Assembly: GCA_000231825.2 (NCBI GenBank)
Contig: JH720293.1
Span: forward strand, 124,001-188,000
Source: Tetrahymena elliotti 4EA
Lineage: Eukaryota > Ciliophora > Oligohymenophorea > Hymenostomatida > Tetrahymenidae
DNA: 64,000 bases
Direction of reading: 5' to 3'
Below are positions 1-13,899 of the stretch, piece after piece. Positions within the stretch are counted from its first letter, which is position 1. The number at the start of each line of letters is the position of its first letter. A program made the position numbers and the translations under genes. The notes under the pieces were generated by a model that saw only the letters and a program-made list of their open reading frames with translations, was not told the DNA's origin and did no database searches.

Positions 1-3000
1 CTTTTTCAAACAAATCTTTATTACCATCTTCTTTATTTAAAAGTGAAGGAGTCTATTCTTCCAGACTCTTCTTTAAATCAAGAACGATCTAATCTGGGCT
101 TTTACCAGCAGAAGCAGATGTCATTCTTGGTTAAATAGATAGAATAGTTTCTAACATTTTAGTTGATTCTTAAGCTTAATACGCAATATTTGCATTTTCA
201 TTCATACCAAATACTGATGGATCTTCGTTTAGTGGTAAACTTTCAATATATTATCTATACTCTTCTAAAGTTCCTATTCTTGGAATTTTGTAAACAGGAG
301 AATCTGAGAATCTGTTAAATTAAATTAAATATTTATAAAAAAGAGTAAGATAATTTTAATATTACTAATAAGTTCCTTCTAAAGCTTCTTTTACATAGAA
401 TTTCTTTAAAATTGTTCCTAAGCAACGTCTATCCCAATCATCTGTAACACGGCCACCATAATTAATTTCACCTGTAATGAAAAGGAGAGCATCCCAAGGA
501 ATTGATTCTTGTTCATCAAGAAGTTTACTCATAACTGTTCTAGATGTATCTAAATCAGAATCATTAAATTCGTAACGAATATTCCAACCAAGAGGACCAA
601 ACTTACGTCTTTCTTGAATAATAGCATGGAAGAAAGTTAAACCCCAAGTTAACTTGTGGAAAATATCAGTCTTGGAGCATTCATTAAGCTATTCTTCAGA
701 TAAATTATCCCAACTTCTTTTTAAGTTAGCCTTAAATCCTTTTAAATTGCAATATTATAAAATCGAGATTAACATTTAAAATGAAAAGCTTACCTCTAGG
801 AGGCTCAGTTGTGATCTTAATACCATTTTGTAAAACAGATACAGGGAAGTAACTTGCAGGCATGGAAGTTAAAAAGATACGGAAGTCACTGCTTACATTA
901 TCTGACTCAGGAATTCTTTCTATAATAATTTCTAGATCTTACATCCATGTACGAGCAAGGTGACAGTTCAAAAGGCATACCCAGTTACCTTCTCTCTTTG
1001 CTTCTTCTATAAGGATACTAGCTTTTTTACCTTAACCTTAACCTAATGAAATAATCTTAAGTTTTTCAGTCATTTCTCTTTATCCTGCAAAACTCAAAAT
1101 CTAAGTTGTTGGATCTGCTCCCTAAGAAAGGACGAAGATGATTGGAGTAGAGATATCTGAATCTGCATAGATTCTTTCCATAGTTACACTAGGTTATTCT
1201 ACATAAAATTTACCTAAATAATATTAAACATAATTGCTAACAGCAAACATAATTTTTTCTGGTCTAAAGATCTTTAACACAACAATTTTTTCAAATTCAT
1301 CAAGCTTTTTTATTAAATATTATCAATAAAATATTTTTAATATTACAATTTTTTAAGTTTTTACTTTAGTGTGCCATTCTTCTGGAAGCTTTTTAGAAAT
1401 AGGATCCTCACTGGTCTAATAATCTTTCCATAGAGCTAGTTTTGTAGCAATGTGCTTAGTAAATCCCTTGAATTAATCAGGGAAGTCTAATTCTAAAGAA
1501 TATGCTAGATCCCAAGAAAGAGCTTATATCATATTTTTATCTGGATTGGGTGGTTACTTTGATTTATCAAATAAGCCAGCACCTCTTAAAAGAATTCTCC
1601 AAATATCTTCATTGAGTATATTTGCATGTTTGTTAATTGATGTTGCAATTAAGAATGAGAAAATTAATTTATCCTTTTCGAAAAGACCTCTTGTGACGTT
1701 AGTGTAAATTGTTTTTGTTATATTATCAATAAGAACCTTAATTCTTTATTCGAAATCGTCAACCTATTCAGAGGTTTACATAGCTTGATTAAAGAGCTTG
1801 GTGATGTATTAAAGTGAATATTAATACATAGGATCTATTAATGAGAGATCCTTAATGACAAAGAAAAGAATCGAACCTCTGATAGAAACATTTCTGTAGG
1901 AGCTTCTAGTAGCATCAATACTCTTTTCGATTTCCATAGATTTTGCAATTTATTGATTGATTTCTTCTGCCATTTCTTTTGCATTTTGTAATGTTTTAAT
2001 CAAATTGACATCATCTAAAATTTTTTCAGCTTTAGCTTCAGCAAGAAGACGAAGAATATCTTTTTCTGATTGTATAATTTACTTTTGGAATGTTGCAAGC
2101 TTTAGTACATTTTCATCCCTCTATTGCTCAACTTCTGGTTTTTCATTCTTAACAACATCAGCTAGAAGTTAATCTTCTAGACCCTCAAATGTGGCTGTGA
2201 AATTAATAACATTAACTTTAATAAATATTTCAGGTAAATATTCTGGATTAGGTTTTTTAGTGGTCATATACAAAGCAAAGTTTTTATGATAGTTAATATC
2301 CTTTCCACCTAATTTTAATTATAATCTTCCATCAACTTCAGAAAACTCCTTATTAACAACTGAATCAATAGAAGGATCTATAGATGAATCAACATCTTCA
2401 ATTAAAATTGGATAACCATTTTCAACCTAAAGCTTTACAATATCTAAGAATTTGGGAGTTGTAAATTTAAATATTTAGAGTTTATTTTATTTTTCCATAT
2501 TTTTAATCCATTTATTTGCCTATATTATAAAATTTTTAATTTAATTCCATCCCAAATTATTTAAAAAATTACTTATAGTTAGGGGTCTATTAATAATGGC
2601 CATCTAAAACCTTTTATAGCGAAAATGGAATTTTCTTAAGACACTTAATCACTAGGTAATCCTTAAATAATCCATTCTCTAAGCTGCATAGGGTCACCAA
2701 GAGTTTTAATCAAATTATAAGTTTCTGAGGTTGGAATGCTCTTCTCTCTAATCATATTCAACCAATTAGTATTAAGTTCCTTTCTATAAACACCTTTTAT
2801 TATACCATATAATTTATAAGATCAAATTTCTAACAAAATAATTTATTTACCTGTAAAAGGACCATTATAAGATATTTATGCAGTCGAAAGAAAAACATCT
2901 CCAAACAAATTTTCTATTTCTCCACCTAATTTGATTACTGTTTTCTCCCATCTCTTTTGTTCATCAGCAGTCAATTAAATCAGTTTTTGAGCCCTATCTA

Positions 3001-6000
3001 ATCTCTATTCTGTTAAATCTTTATTTATTTCTAATTCTTCTCTTTGCTTAACCATCATTTAAGTTTCTTGTTAAAGTCTTTGAACATTATCCTTTACTTT
3101 TTTAAGCTCAGATTATTTTTCATTTAATTCAGATTTAACAGCGTTAAGCTCATTATTTAATCTTGCTACTTCTAACTTCTTAGGCTTTACTTTAGCATTA
3201 ACATCAGCATAAATTTTCATAGCAAAACAAAATAGCGCGAGACCATGAGCATAACTCAAATTTTTCTTAATATCATCTAAATTAAATTCAGGCCTTGCTA
3301 AAACTTTATTTAATTTTTTGAGTCTATCATCTGGAATATTATCTTTATCAAAGCCAACCATTTTATCAATAAATTTAGGAACATCCATTAAAAAGATGGA
3401 TTTAACTGAAGCCCAATCAGTTTTCTTTTCGCTATTTTTGAATATTCAAATGAAAAATTAAAATATTAAATTTAAAAACTAATATCATATACCCAAGTAA
3501 TGCAGAGACTGCTTCAAATGTTATAGTTGCTTATTAAGGAGGATTAGCCATACCTCTTAATGTGCTAAGAGCTGTTTTATCTAGATTTTATACTGCTTAC
3601 AATGCAGCCTCAAGTTCAGGCATAACTTTATTCAATTCTGCTTGAGCTTCATCAGAAATTAACTAAATACGATCCGCTTGCTTTTGAACTTTTTCAGCTT
3701 CTTCTTACACAACAGCTTCCTTTTCAGCAGCAATATTTGAATCTTTTTCTACTTCTCTAAGCTTTTCATTAACTTGAATAGTTTTTTCTTCCAACTGAGG
3801 TTTTAATTCAGTAAGGTCAATTTATAGTTAAGCAACTGATTTATTTGCTTATTCTAACTTAGTAAGACCTGAAGAAAGACGACTTTGGTTGGTCATGAAT
3901 TCACCTCTTTTCTCATAGAGGGCTTTTTGATATAGCTTGATAAGATCAAGATATGATTTAGGTGTGTAGTACACTTTTCTTTTTAGTTGTTATTCAAAAA
4001 CTTCTGCTTATTTACCTGCTTAAATGTGAACTTCTTTGCACATAAAAGCAACTTATTCTATTAATTCTTCTTTAGTAATTGTATTAGGAGTTGGGAAATT
4101 AGGATCATTTGTTAAAATTGAGGTAGCTACACTAATAAGAGCTTCACTTGGCCAAGGAGAAAACCAGTCAAGAGCACAACAATCTACAAGAGATGGGAAT
4201 TTTCTATGTCTTACTCTTAATGCATCACCTACAGGACTCATACATAAAACTATGTGTAGGTTATTTCTTACTCTCTCAACAAATGTCTAATTAAAATTAT
4301 ATTTAGTAAAACAATATAAAACAATTAATCAATTTTACTTTGTAAATAGTATCAGGATCTTCTGCTCTTTTCAATTTTTTGTTAATTTCTCTAACATCAC
4401 CAATAAGAGCATCTTTATCTTCTTATTACCATAAATTAGGAACTTCACCTGAGTTAAGAATGTTGTTAATATCTTCTAAGAAAGATTCATATACAATTTG
4501 ATTATCAGTAAATATGAATGTAGTTCCTTTACCTTGAGCTCCACCAGAATCCTTCATCAATTCTTTTATAAAGTCTCTGAATTTTTCAGAGTCGAATCCT
4601 TTAGTAATTTCTAAAAGAGAAAGCTTGTACTCTAACATAAATGTAGCAAGTTTAGTCAGAGATTATTTACCACTACCACCAACACCTATTAACATAGCAT
4701 TACCTCTTGGTGAACGCAAAACTCTTAAAATTCTTAAAATATGGTAAATACAAGCATCGAAGAAAACTAGATTCATTTTATTATTTGTTGCTGAGGAATT
4801 ATATTCATCTTACTTATCATCAAGAACTCTTATAACTTTTTACATTTTATCAGTAACATCTTCATATTCTTTTCTTTCCATATCTAAACGAAGTACATCA
4901 CTAAAAATAATTTATTGAGAACCAAAAATTTCAGATTTTTGTAAACGAGATTTAAAATGTCTTCCAAGTAATTGCATAATATATTCATAGAACCAATCTC
5001 TATCTTCATCATTGATAAGTCTATCATGGAAAACTCTTTATACTTCATGAATCCATAATTTTGTAGCACTATTTTCATCCCTAACACCTCCGAAAGGAGT
5101 AGTCATCATTATACCCTTTTTGTTAAGAAATATAATTATGATTTATTTATTAAAATAAAAAATATTTAATTTACTTAAAAGACTTTGGAGACATCACGAA
5201 GATTGAAAGTATAATGGAATTTAGATGGCTTAGCCTTAAGCTCAATAGCAATAGTCTGATAAACATCAATTGTACCATTGACGATAGCATCTGTCATTCT
5301 CTTTACAGTATCAGGAAAACCTGTATTGAAGAAACCATTAAGTAATGATTCAAATATTTTAAATAGAATATCTCTAGTTGGCTAGGGGACACATAATAAG
5401 TTAAAGTGTCTTGTGAAACGAGGAGTTAATGCACTTCTACCACCACCTGGAGGTGCTGAGCAAACACAAAGAATAGTATCTTAAATATCTTTCCAGAATC
5501 TTTCTCTTCTGTCATAGAGACCACCCTTATCTACAAAGAATCTTAACAATTCAATAGGAGGTTAAGCACCATATTCTTCTACTGAAGGCATGTTAATATC
5601 ATCAATAAATACTGCTGTCTTTCTGTTTGGTTTAGCACCCAAAAGTGTTTTCTTAATCTTTTCGAGTTTTCCTAATATGATATTTTAAATTACAACCTTT
5701 ATTTAATTTTTAGTTTAAAATTACCTTCGAGTGTTAATTAAGTGACCTTTGAAGATGTTTAAGCTGAAAATATTAAACTAAAATGATCAACATTTCTTGT
5801 TTCTGATATCTGTGTTAATATTGTTGAAAGAATAACTGATTTACCTGTACCACTCATACCAGTTAAATACATGTGCTTCTTAAAAGATAGAAGCCACTCA
5901 GTAAAGAAACTATAACGTACAGTATCTAATGTAGGTACAAGTAAGTTAAAGTAAGGAATTTCTTTATCATAAACAAACTCAGGAGTTTTATCATTCCAGT

Positions 6001-9000
6001 GTCTAAATGTTAAATCATTATGCTATTAGGAGCCAACATCCAAGAAGAATGAGTAAACAGTTCCTTAATTAGGGAAAATACATAGAGGGAACTTGTCTCT
6101 AATTAAAACATCCAACTATTATTAAATAAGTTATATCATTTTAAAATATTCTTTATATCTACTTAAATAAGAATTACTTTATCATAATTAATTTCGTTGA
6201 CTGTTGAACACATACTCCAAATGAATGCAAAAGCAAATGCATGATCAATATATCTCTTCTTAAAATCAGATCTTTCATTTTTCTTAAATCCATACTCTTC
6301 ACTTACAAAGCATTCAATTAAGTTACAAAGAGAGTTAACTAATTAAAGGTCACAAGTTGCAATTGGTTCTTTCATCTTTCTAATATGGTCAATAAAGAAA
6401 TCAACCTTTTCATCAAACAGAGAATATAAATGAGTTCTTAATTCTTTGCTTAAGACTTCTTCAACTTCAACTTAATCATTCAAGTCTAATTTAGTAGTAA
6501 ATTTCTTTTCAATCCAAGATTGAACGAAGGGTCTCCATCCTAAATTTTCATACCTAAAATATAAAAAAAGTAAAATTAGCTAGAAAACTCTTTTAGAAAA
6601 ATGTTTATTAATTACATCAGATAAACCATACCACAACGAGAAACAGTGGCAGGAGATGCGACTCTTAAATCTTGAACTTCAAAAAGCATACGCATTTATG
6701 TTCTTAGCTTAATTCTTTGACCATTAGCAAGACAAAGCATCATATTATCATCAAGTACAGTATTCATGTTTTCAATCCAAAGAGCATCAACAGGTCCATC
6801 AAATACTACCCATTAACGTAGTTCAGTTTCATCAGAAGCAGCTTCTCTCATGATTTATGAGGCTAAACCATCTTACCATTCTTGGGTATTGGGATTTACT
6901 TGACCATATAATTCACCCATAGTTATACATTTAGGATTTAAGATATGAGTCTTTACTTCTTAGAATCTATTATCCTTTGATCCCTTCTTTCTTAATTGAG
7001 ACATAGAATCAGCCAAGGTTCTAAAGCATGCAGTTTTTCCTATTTTTAAATTTATTTAGTTATTATGATGTAAAAAAAATATAATATACCAGAAGTAGTA
7101 GCACCAACAAGCATAACACCAAAACGTACATTGAAGGTTTCAAAAAGTTAGATAACTTTATGCTTTAATTCTTCAACCTTCTAATAATTGAGACGCTCAA
7201 ACGAAAGATCAATTTATTCAGGGAGTTCTCCATAGTCAGGATCTGGAATTTATTCATTGGGGAAAAGATCTTAAATAAGAGCAGAGAATAATGGTAAATC
7301 ATCTTTTAAGAACTTAGGTACATTTGAATCTCTCATAGCTCTAATAAGCACAACATCTTCTTTTAAATCAGGCTATGATCTCTTTAAGGCACCAGCCATA
7401 ACTAGTACAGACTTGACGGCTCTCATACCAAAATCATAATGATCTTGTTGTGAAAGTTGTTATGATGAAAGGGTATATAATTGAACCATTTTCTTTGATA
7501 AGGGATTAGCATTTACAAAACCTTCAGCAAAAAGCATTATTTCAGCAATTAATCTATAATCAGGAATCATCATACTAACTGGTCTAAAAAGAATCTTAAG
7601 ATTATCTGGCAATTCAGTACGACCTGCATAACCAGGATTCATTGTGATAAAAACACCATACCCATCAGCTATTTATATTATTTTTTCATAAACATAAAAA
7701 TAAATTTTAAACAAAATATACCTTTAAGAGGAATCATTCTATCAACAAATAAGAATTTTTCATCGTCTTTAATTCCTTTCTATAATGCTTAACGAATGGT
7801 TAACAATTACTAAGCAATAACAGACAAGACTTCAATATCAATACGATTGAATTCATCCAAGCATGCCCAAGCACCCTGCTGGGCTAAACCAGAGAATAAT
7901 CTACCCATCATTTAATATTCAATTTAATCTGAACAATTGAAGACAACACAGAAAACACCGAGAGCTTTAGCTAAATCTTTGGTTGATTCAGTCTTTCCAG
8001 TACCAGCAGGACCAGCTGGAGCAGCACCAAGTTTAATGTTAAGTGCACCTGTGATTGTAATCCAACATCTATCTGTTAAAGGAGTAATAACTAATCTTGT
8101 AGTAGCTCCAAGATATTCATTTCCATATTTTATCTTTGCATTAACTTGCTTAACATAGACTTCATTTTCAAGTTCTTCCTGTACATAATAATAACGCAAT
8201 TATTTCTACCATTCAAAATCATTAACTGAGCAAGTCCCTTCTTCCCACAATTTGTAAACTATATCTCTTGCATGAACATCTTAAGTTATAAGAGCAACTA
8301 TTGACTTGTGTTTTAATTAATCAAGACCTTGTGTAATAAGAGAAGTCAATTCCTAAAGTTATTAAATGTTGATCTTGTACCAATTTTCTAAGGGGTTATC
8401 AGCATCAGCTTCACCTTGCTATTAGATAAAAATTTCTGTGCTTTAGGTCCATATAATGTTAGAAACTGTGGCTACAACTTAAGCAGGGTGATTTTTAACC
8501 CACTCTCTTCTTTCACTATTCTCTTTATCAATTTCTTATTTGCCTCTTTTAATTTCTCTCTTCAAACTTTTTCTCATTTAATCTTAGACTTGAAGCAACC
8601 ACTTTTCGACCTCTCCTTTTGCAGAGAAGGGTTAGCCAAAACTATTTTAAAAATATTTTTTTTTTACATATAAAATTAATTTAGTTAATTTATTTACTCA
8701 ATAGGTTCATTTTCAGGAGAAATCATACCCTTAACAGAATTATTTGAGTCGATATTTAAACGATGGATACCATCAAAGCATTTTTTTAAGTTACGTTGAA
8801 TGGCTTCTATATCACCAGCCTTAGCTAAAATTTCTATAAGTTCATCATTACTTAAGAAATAGAAACGAGGGAATTCACCACGCTTATCTTCTAAGTAATC
8901 ATCTAATGCTTTTTAAATACTGTTAAGAGTATCTTTGTGTTTACGCCATTGACTTAAGGTATCGTTCTTTTAGGTTTTAACTTCCTTCTTATCTCCTTCG

Positions 9001-12000
9001 TTTTAATCTTTCTAAGCTTCAACAGGAGGGGGAGCAGCAACTGATTTGCTGGGTTAGATAATAAATTTATGGATAAGCTTACCTTAACCTTTATTTGCCT
9101 TGGACATTTAATTTTTGAAGAATTTATCAACACCTTCAAACTATTAGGTTTCTTCTCTCAGCTTACTTTTGATTTCATTTGAAGAGAATATATTTTCTAA
9201 ATAAATCCAGTTCTTTTAAACTGCAAGCATATCATCAATACATTCTTGACTGTACAACACATTTTTCTAGAACTTTTCAACTTCCTCACGTATCTTTTTG
9301 AGATAACGAGAACCAAGGATATTATTTAAATTAGCCAAGTATTCATCAATAGCAGCAAATAATTCATCAATCTGATCTAGAACGTAAGCATCCTTAGTAC
9401 GAGGTTAGTGATGCTTATAAGGGGCTAAAGTGAATTCTTGCTTATTCCACTTTTCACTAATTTCTTGGAATTGCTTTTCTAAAGAGGCTTCTTGAGTTGC
9501 TTAAACTGAGATTTCCTAAATTTCTTCCATGAATTCTACAACTTTCATATCAATTAATTTCTTTAAAGTGAATTCATCATTAATTTCGAATTCACCAATA
9601 ATTTTCTTAATATCTCTCCAATGGTAATCTTTTAAATTTTCATTACGTAATGCTAAGACAATAGGCATAGTATTACGGAAATCAGTAACTAATGTCTTAA
9701 GTTCAGTAAGTATAGTATTCTAAGGTAATTTTTTGTCGCAACGAGCAACAATCTTAGAATAGTATTCAGCCTTATTCTTAATTTCTTCGGTATTGATATC
9801 ATTGAATTTACCATCAACCCATCCTGAAATTAATTCCTTCCATTCTTTTAAAGATTTCCACATAAGATAACGAAGGTTAGCATCTTGAATTAATATTTCT
9901 AAATCTTCAAATCTGCTTATAGGTAATCCAAGTGTGTGCTCATAATGATTGTATAATTTGCTATTGTCTTCTAGTTTTTTAGCATCATTAAACAAACCTT
10001 CTAATTCTTTAATTGCTACATTAATATCTAATTCTTCACTGAGATACTTTTTATTTTAAATTTAAGAGTCCAATTCACCAACTTCTTTGATTAATTTAGG
10101 AATCAAATCTTCTTTGACATCACGAATGTAGCTTTTAATTAAATTCAATTTAAAAATTTATTTAAAAATTGTAAAATTTACTTTTCTATGTTTCTTTCTG
10201 CAAGTTCTTCTGCACTAAGGATTGTTTATTCTAATCTTTTTTAAACATTTTATGTTTCAATAATAGCTGAAATATCTTCTTTCTTCATTTCAAATTTATT
10301 TTCAATAATAATATTTCTAATGTGTTAAATATCACTAAATTTTTATTTATATTTGGGTAACTATCTCTAAACTATCTTGAGGTTATTGCTTCTTTTTACG
10401 AATTCATCAATATTGGCTCCACCTCCCTTGAATAAATTGGCAGCATTGTTCATCCTTTAAATAAATAAGTTAAAATTAGTAAAAAATTAAATTTTTGAAC
10501 TTAATAAAATGATTTACCATTCTTTGACTTCGATATTTCTTAATTTAATCATCTCAGGCATGAAAAGGCAGAATTTTTTAATTATTTCATTAGGGAAAGT
10601 TACAATTTTCTTTTTAATAGTTTTAAAATCTAGTCTGAGTAAACCTAAATCTTTAGAATCAAGTAACTCCTTATCATAAATTTCCTTTTAATCAGTTAGT
10701 TTCTTTAAAGTCCAATTAAATGACTCACCTGGATTTAAAAGTTTTTCATTACGAAAAATATTTAAATCTATCTATTCATTTTCCCAATATTCCATCAAAT
10801 ACTTATGGAATTAGTCTTTTATAAATTAGTCACATCTTGAGAAAGCACTTGATATTAGTTCTCTAAAAGTTTTTTAGAATTTATCTTAAGGTGAACCACC
10901 ATCAATCCAATCTTAAGGATTTAAATAATTGGTGTCAGGATGTTCCCAATCATCCCCTACCATATCATCCCATTCTTCTAAAACACTAACATATCTATTT
11001 TTTTTAGATGTTAAATATACTAATTTTAAATAACTTAAATAAATACATAGTCATATCATCATGTCTACTCCATCTTTCAAAAGCTTAAATAGAGTTTGTA
11101 CCTTCTGCTATGCAACGCAATATATCAGAAATAATTGTTTCTCTATCAGGAGAAATTCTAATCCACTTTTCAGTAATAGTTGGTACAATTTTACGGTTGT
11201 ATAGTTTATTCTCATCTGGTACAACTCCTTCTTCTTCCTCCTCATCGTCTTCTTCATCATCTTCTCCATCTTCACTTTATTTCTTTGGTTTTTTTTATTT
11301 TTCAGCAGCCTTTTATTCTTCAGTTTTCTTCTTTGGTTCTTTAAGTCTAACATGATGCAAAATATTAAAGTTCCTTTCTGTATCTTCACCAAAAGGTTTA
11401 GGCATGAATTCTTTAATTGGTTCTATTACAGTAGCTTCATCTGGAATAGGTTCGAAATTAGGATTAATCTCAACCAAAAATAGAGGATCATTACTCATAT
11501 TCTAATTATTCTTAAGCTTTTATTATTCATAGAAGTAATCTTCATCAACTAAACAAGTTAACTTATTTTCTAATTCTGCAACACTGTACTTAAAGATATT
11601 GCTCAATGATTCCATAGCTAAGAAATCGACTAAATAAGAAAAACGCAAGAATTTAGTACAAACTTTTCTTAATTCAGACCTTTACTCATAATTCATATTA
11701 TCTGAGAAACCAAGATTTTCATAAGCTGATTCTTTGAGTCTTTAATATTATAAAAAAATTAATTAAATAAATGAAATTATTTTTTTTAAATTACCTAAAG
11801 AAGTTCTAATTTTGTTTTCTTGAATTTTAATAATCTTCTTCATTGTTTGCCATATAGACATTTCTTCTAAGTTCATTTAAAGACTCATCAAAACCACTTT
11901 TAACAATAGTTCTACATTTCTTTGAATATTCTTAAATTTTATCTGTAATTTTCTTTCTTGTTTACTCCTAGAGATTTTTGAACTCGTCTAAAGTATAGGT

Positions 12001-13899
12001 TGAGTCAGCTCCTGTATATGAATTGTTATCAACACTTATGAAGCGCTATGATTCCATCATATCATAAGTATTTGAACGGAATTAAAGAATGGTGTCACGG
12101 AAGGTTTTATTTAAAATAAAGAGCTTTTCATTTAAAGCTTTGGCGCATGTAGCGGTTTTGTGCTTTATAACATTCTTTCTCCACATTTTTAATGTTTTCC
12201 ATTTTCTAAACTTAGTAAAGAATTTTAAACTTTTAATTTAGTCATAGTGCTCTCTTTCCTTTAATATAAAAAATTATTTTTGCAAAATTAAATTTATTTT
12301 TTTGGGAATTTTAATTTTATTCATTGATTTGTATAATTTATTTTTTCTATATTAACCAAATTTATCAGAAATGAAACTGACTATTTGGTTTTAATCTAAA
12401 AAAATTTTGACTGCCTCTAAAAATTTTAACAGTGTCTATTCAAATCTATGGCTTTGTTTGAACTCTTAAAACTTGTAAATAGAAATTATTAAGAAAATAA
12501 TGCATACCTTCATCCAAACTGCAAGACCTATAAACTCTACTGGCTTACCATTTATGTAATGAGTTAAACCTTTTTTAGAAATAGTGTAAAACTCCTTTAG
12601 TGTATTATTTTATTCTCTTGCTTTAATTTCATTGTAGTCAGCAACAATAAGATTGTAAGGATCATCATCATCTTTGTCTTTATCATCACGTATCAAATAC
12701 TAAAATTCGTGAACATGGACAACATTTTTTAAAATAAGCTCGATATAAAGATCTAATTTTGGATTTCTTCCTTTTTTCTCATAATTTGCACCAAATTAAT
12801 TCTACTATTCTTCGCTTTACACAATAGTAAACTCTCCCTTATAATCTGGGAGAGGATGTTATTAATTCTAATCAAGTTCTTCTTCATCTAAATTTTACTT
12901 TTTGAAAGAGCCAAATCCTCCTGTTTGACCCATAGTATTTCTATATCTCTAATCAATATTTTGTTTACCTGAAATTCTTCCAACAAGTCTTTTAGTCCTA
13001 TCCATTTCAACATCTGAAAATCCATTAATTTTTAAAAAAGCCTTATCAGCTTCCATAAAGCTTCCTTTAAATCCTACTTAAGTAACTCCAAAATTTACAT
13101 TAGTTTATTATTAAGCAGAACCTAGTTGAGAGCGGTCAAGAGGAGGTAATTTATTTTAACTTTGAGCATTCTAAATTTTATTACCACTTTCTAAAGGATT
13201 TTAAGGGAATAACTCATGTGTTTTATACATAAAATTTTTAAAGTCCATATTATCAGTTTTTGATTTATTTAAAGGTTGTATTTCATTTTCCATTGGAGGT
13301 TGAGATTCTCCTCTTAAGCTTTTTTATGCACTTTAATTCTGCATTACTCTAGATTAAAGAACTCCATCATCATTTTATTAGCCAAAACTAGGCTTAAATT
13401 GGCCATTAAAGGAAGACTTTGCTGTTTAACGGAAGAAATTTGCTTATTATGTAGAACCAAATTGATTAAATGCTCCACTACCACCGTAGCTTGTTGCTCC
13501 CATTTATGATTAGCTAAATCCATCTTATTCAAGTTATCCTCCAGGCATAATAACTGCATGAACTCTTTTACCATTATGCAAGACTACTGATTAAGGTTAG
13601 TAAATTAGAGGCACTAATTTTGTTTTACGATTTTATAAATTTGTTAAATTTGCAGTCAGAACTTTATCTTATTAGTGTTAATTAGTTTCACGTTTCACTG
13701 ATGGCATAGTCCTTAAATTGAAACCTTTATCATAAAGACGTCCAGATAAATTATTTATTCCAAATGCACTTTATGATTAAGGCTTAACCAATACTTTTAT
13801 GTTTTATGCTTGTTAATCTGCACTGGATATATATTTATTGGTGAAATCATCTTTATCTTGTTTTTCTTTTTCTTCACCTAATAATTTTTTCCTATTCAT
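1..13899 (-). CDS. Axonemal dynein heavy chain, single-headed inner-arm type (3' end off window)
   Basis: This is the ATP-driven motor of ciliary dynein arms. The start ATG ([13 protein letters not shown]) is at 13899, with an in-frame TGA upstream at about 13936-13938. A Gln-rich tail leads to the linker and then six AAA modules. AAA1 has Walker A GPAGTGKT (about 7991-8013) and Walker B DEFNRI (about 7841-7859). AAA2 has GATTSGKT (about 7030-7110). AAA3 has GMSGTGKS (about 5838-5866) and [14 protein letters not shown] (about 5590). AAA4 has GVGGSGKQ (about 4675-4695). The stalk coiled coils flank the microtubule-binding region at about 3960-2900. AAA5/6 follow, with a conserved GQGQGKKA (about 1030) and [10 protein letters not shown] (about 200). 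The reading runs off position 1, so I infer roughly 200-250 C-terminal residues are missing. About 18 short introns interrupt it (for example 2520-2572 and 7040-7089), plus a longer one at 12259-12507. The tail suggests the DNAH1/3/6/7/12 group; the exact subtype is not fixed. Confidence 0.95.
7040..7089 (-). other. Intron inside the AAA2 P-loop of the dynein gene
   Basis: A 50 nt GT-AG intron splits the glycine codon just before the catalytic lysine of the AAA2 Walker A motif GATTSGKT (phase 1, G|GA). Joining the exons restores the motif in frame, so retention would destroy the nucleotide site. The splice call rests on the restored motif and the GT/AG ends. Confidence 0.85.
12259..12507 (-). 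other. 249 nt intron in the dynein tail
   Basis: The donor GTATGC lies after the codons for LAVWMK, and the acceptor is AAAG before the codons for EREHYDQIKSLKFF. It is several times longer than most introns of this gene. Both flanking exons keep one frame across it. The intron is strongly AT-rich and I see no gene inside. Confidence 0.75.

Noticed and set aside
3113..3388. Isolated 91-residue minus-strand protein
   Set aside because: It is one uninterrupted piece of the dynein stalk/microtubule-binding region, not a separate gene.
7937..8158. Plus-strand open frame opposite the AAA1 P-loop
   Set aside because: The opposite strand encodes a conserved dynein GPAGTGKT segment; this frame has no independent support.
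11110..11355. Plus-strand Ser-rich open frame
   Set aside because: Antisense of the acidic insert in the dynein tail, where GAA/GAG/GAT read backwards as Ser and Phe codons.
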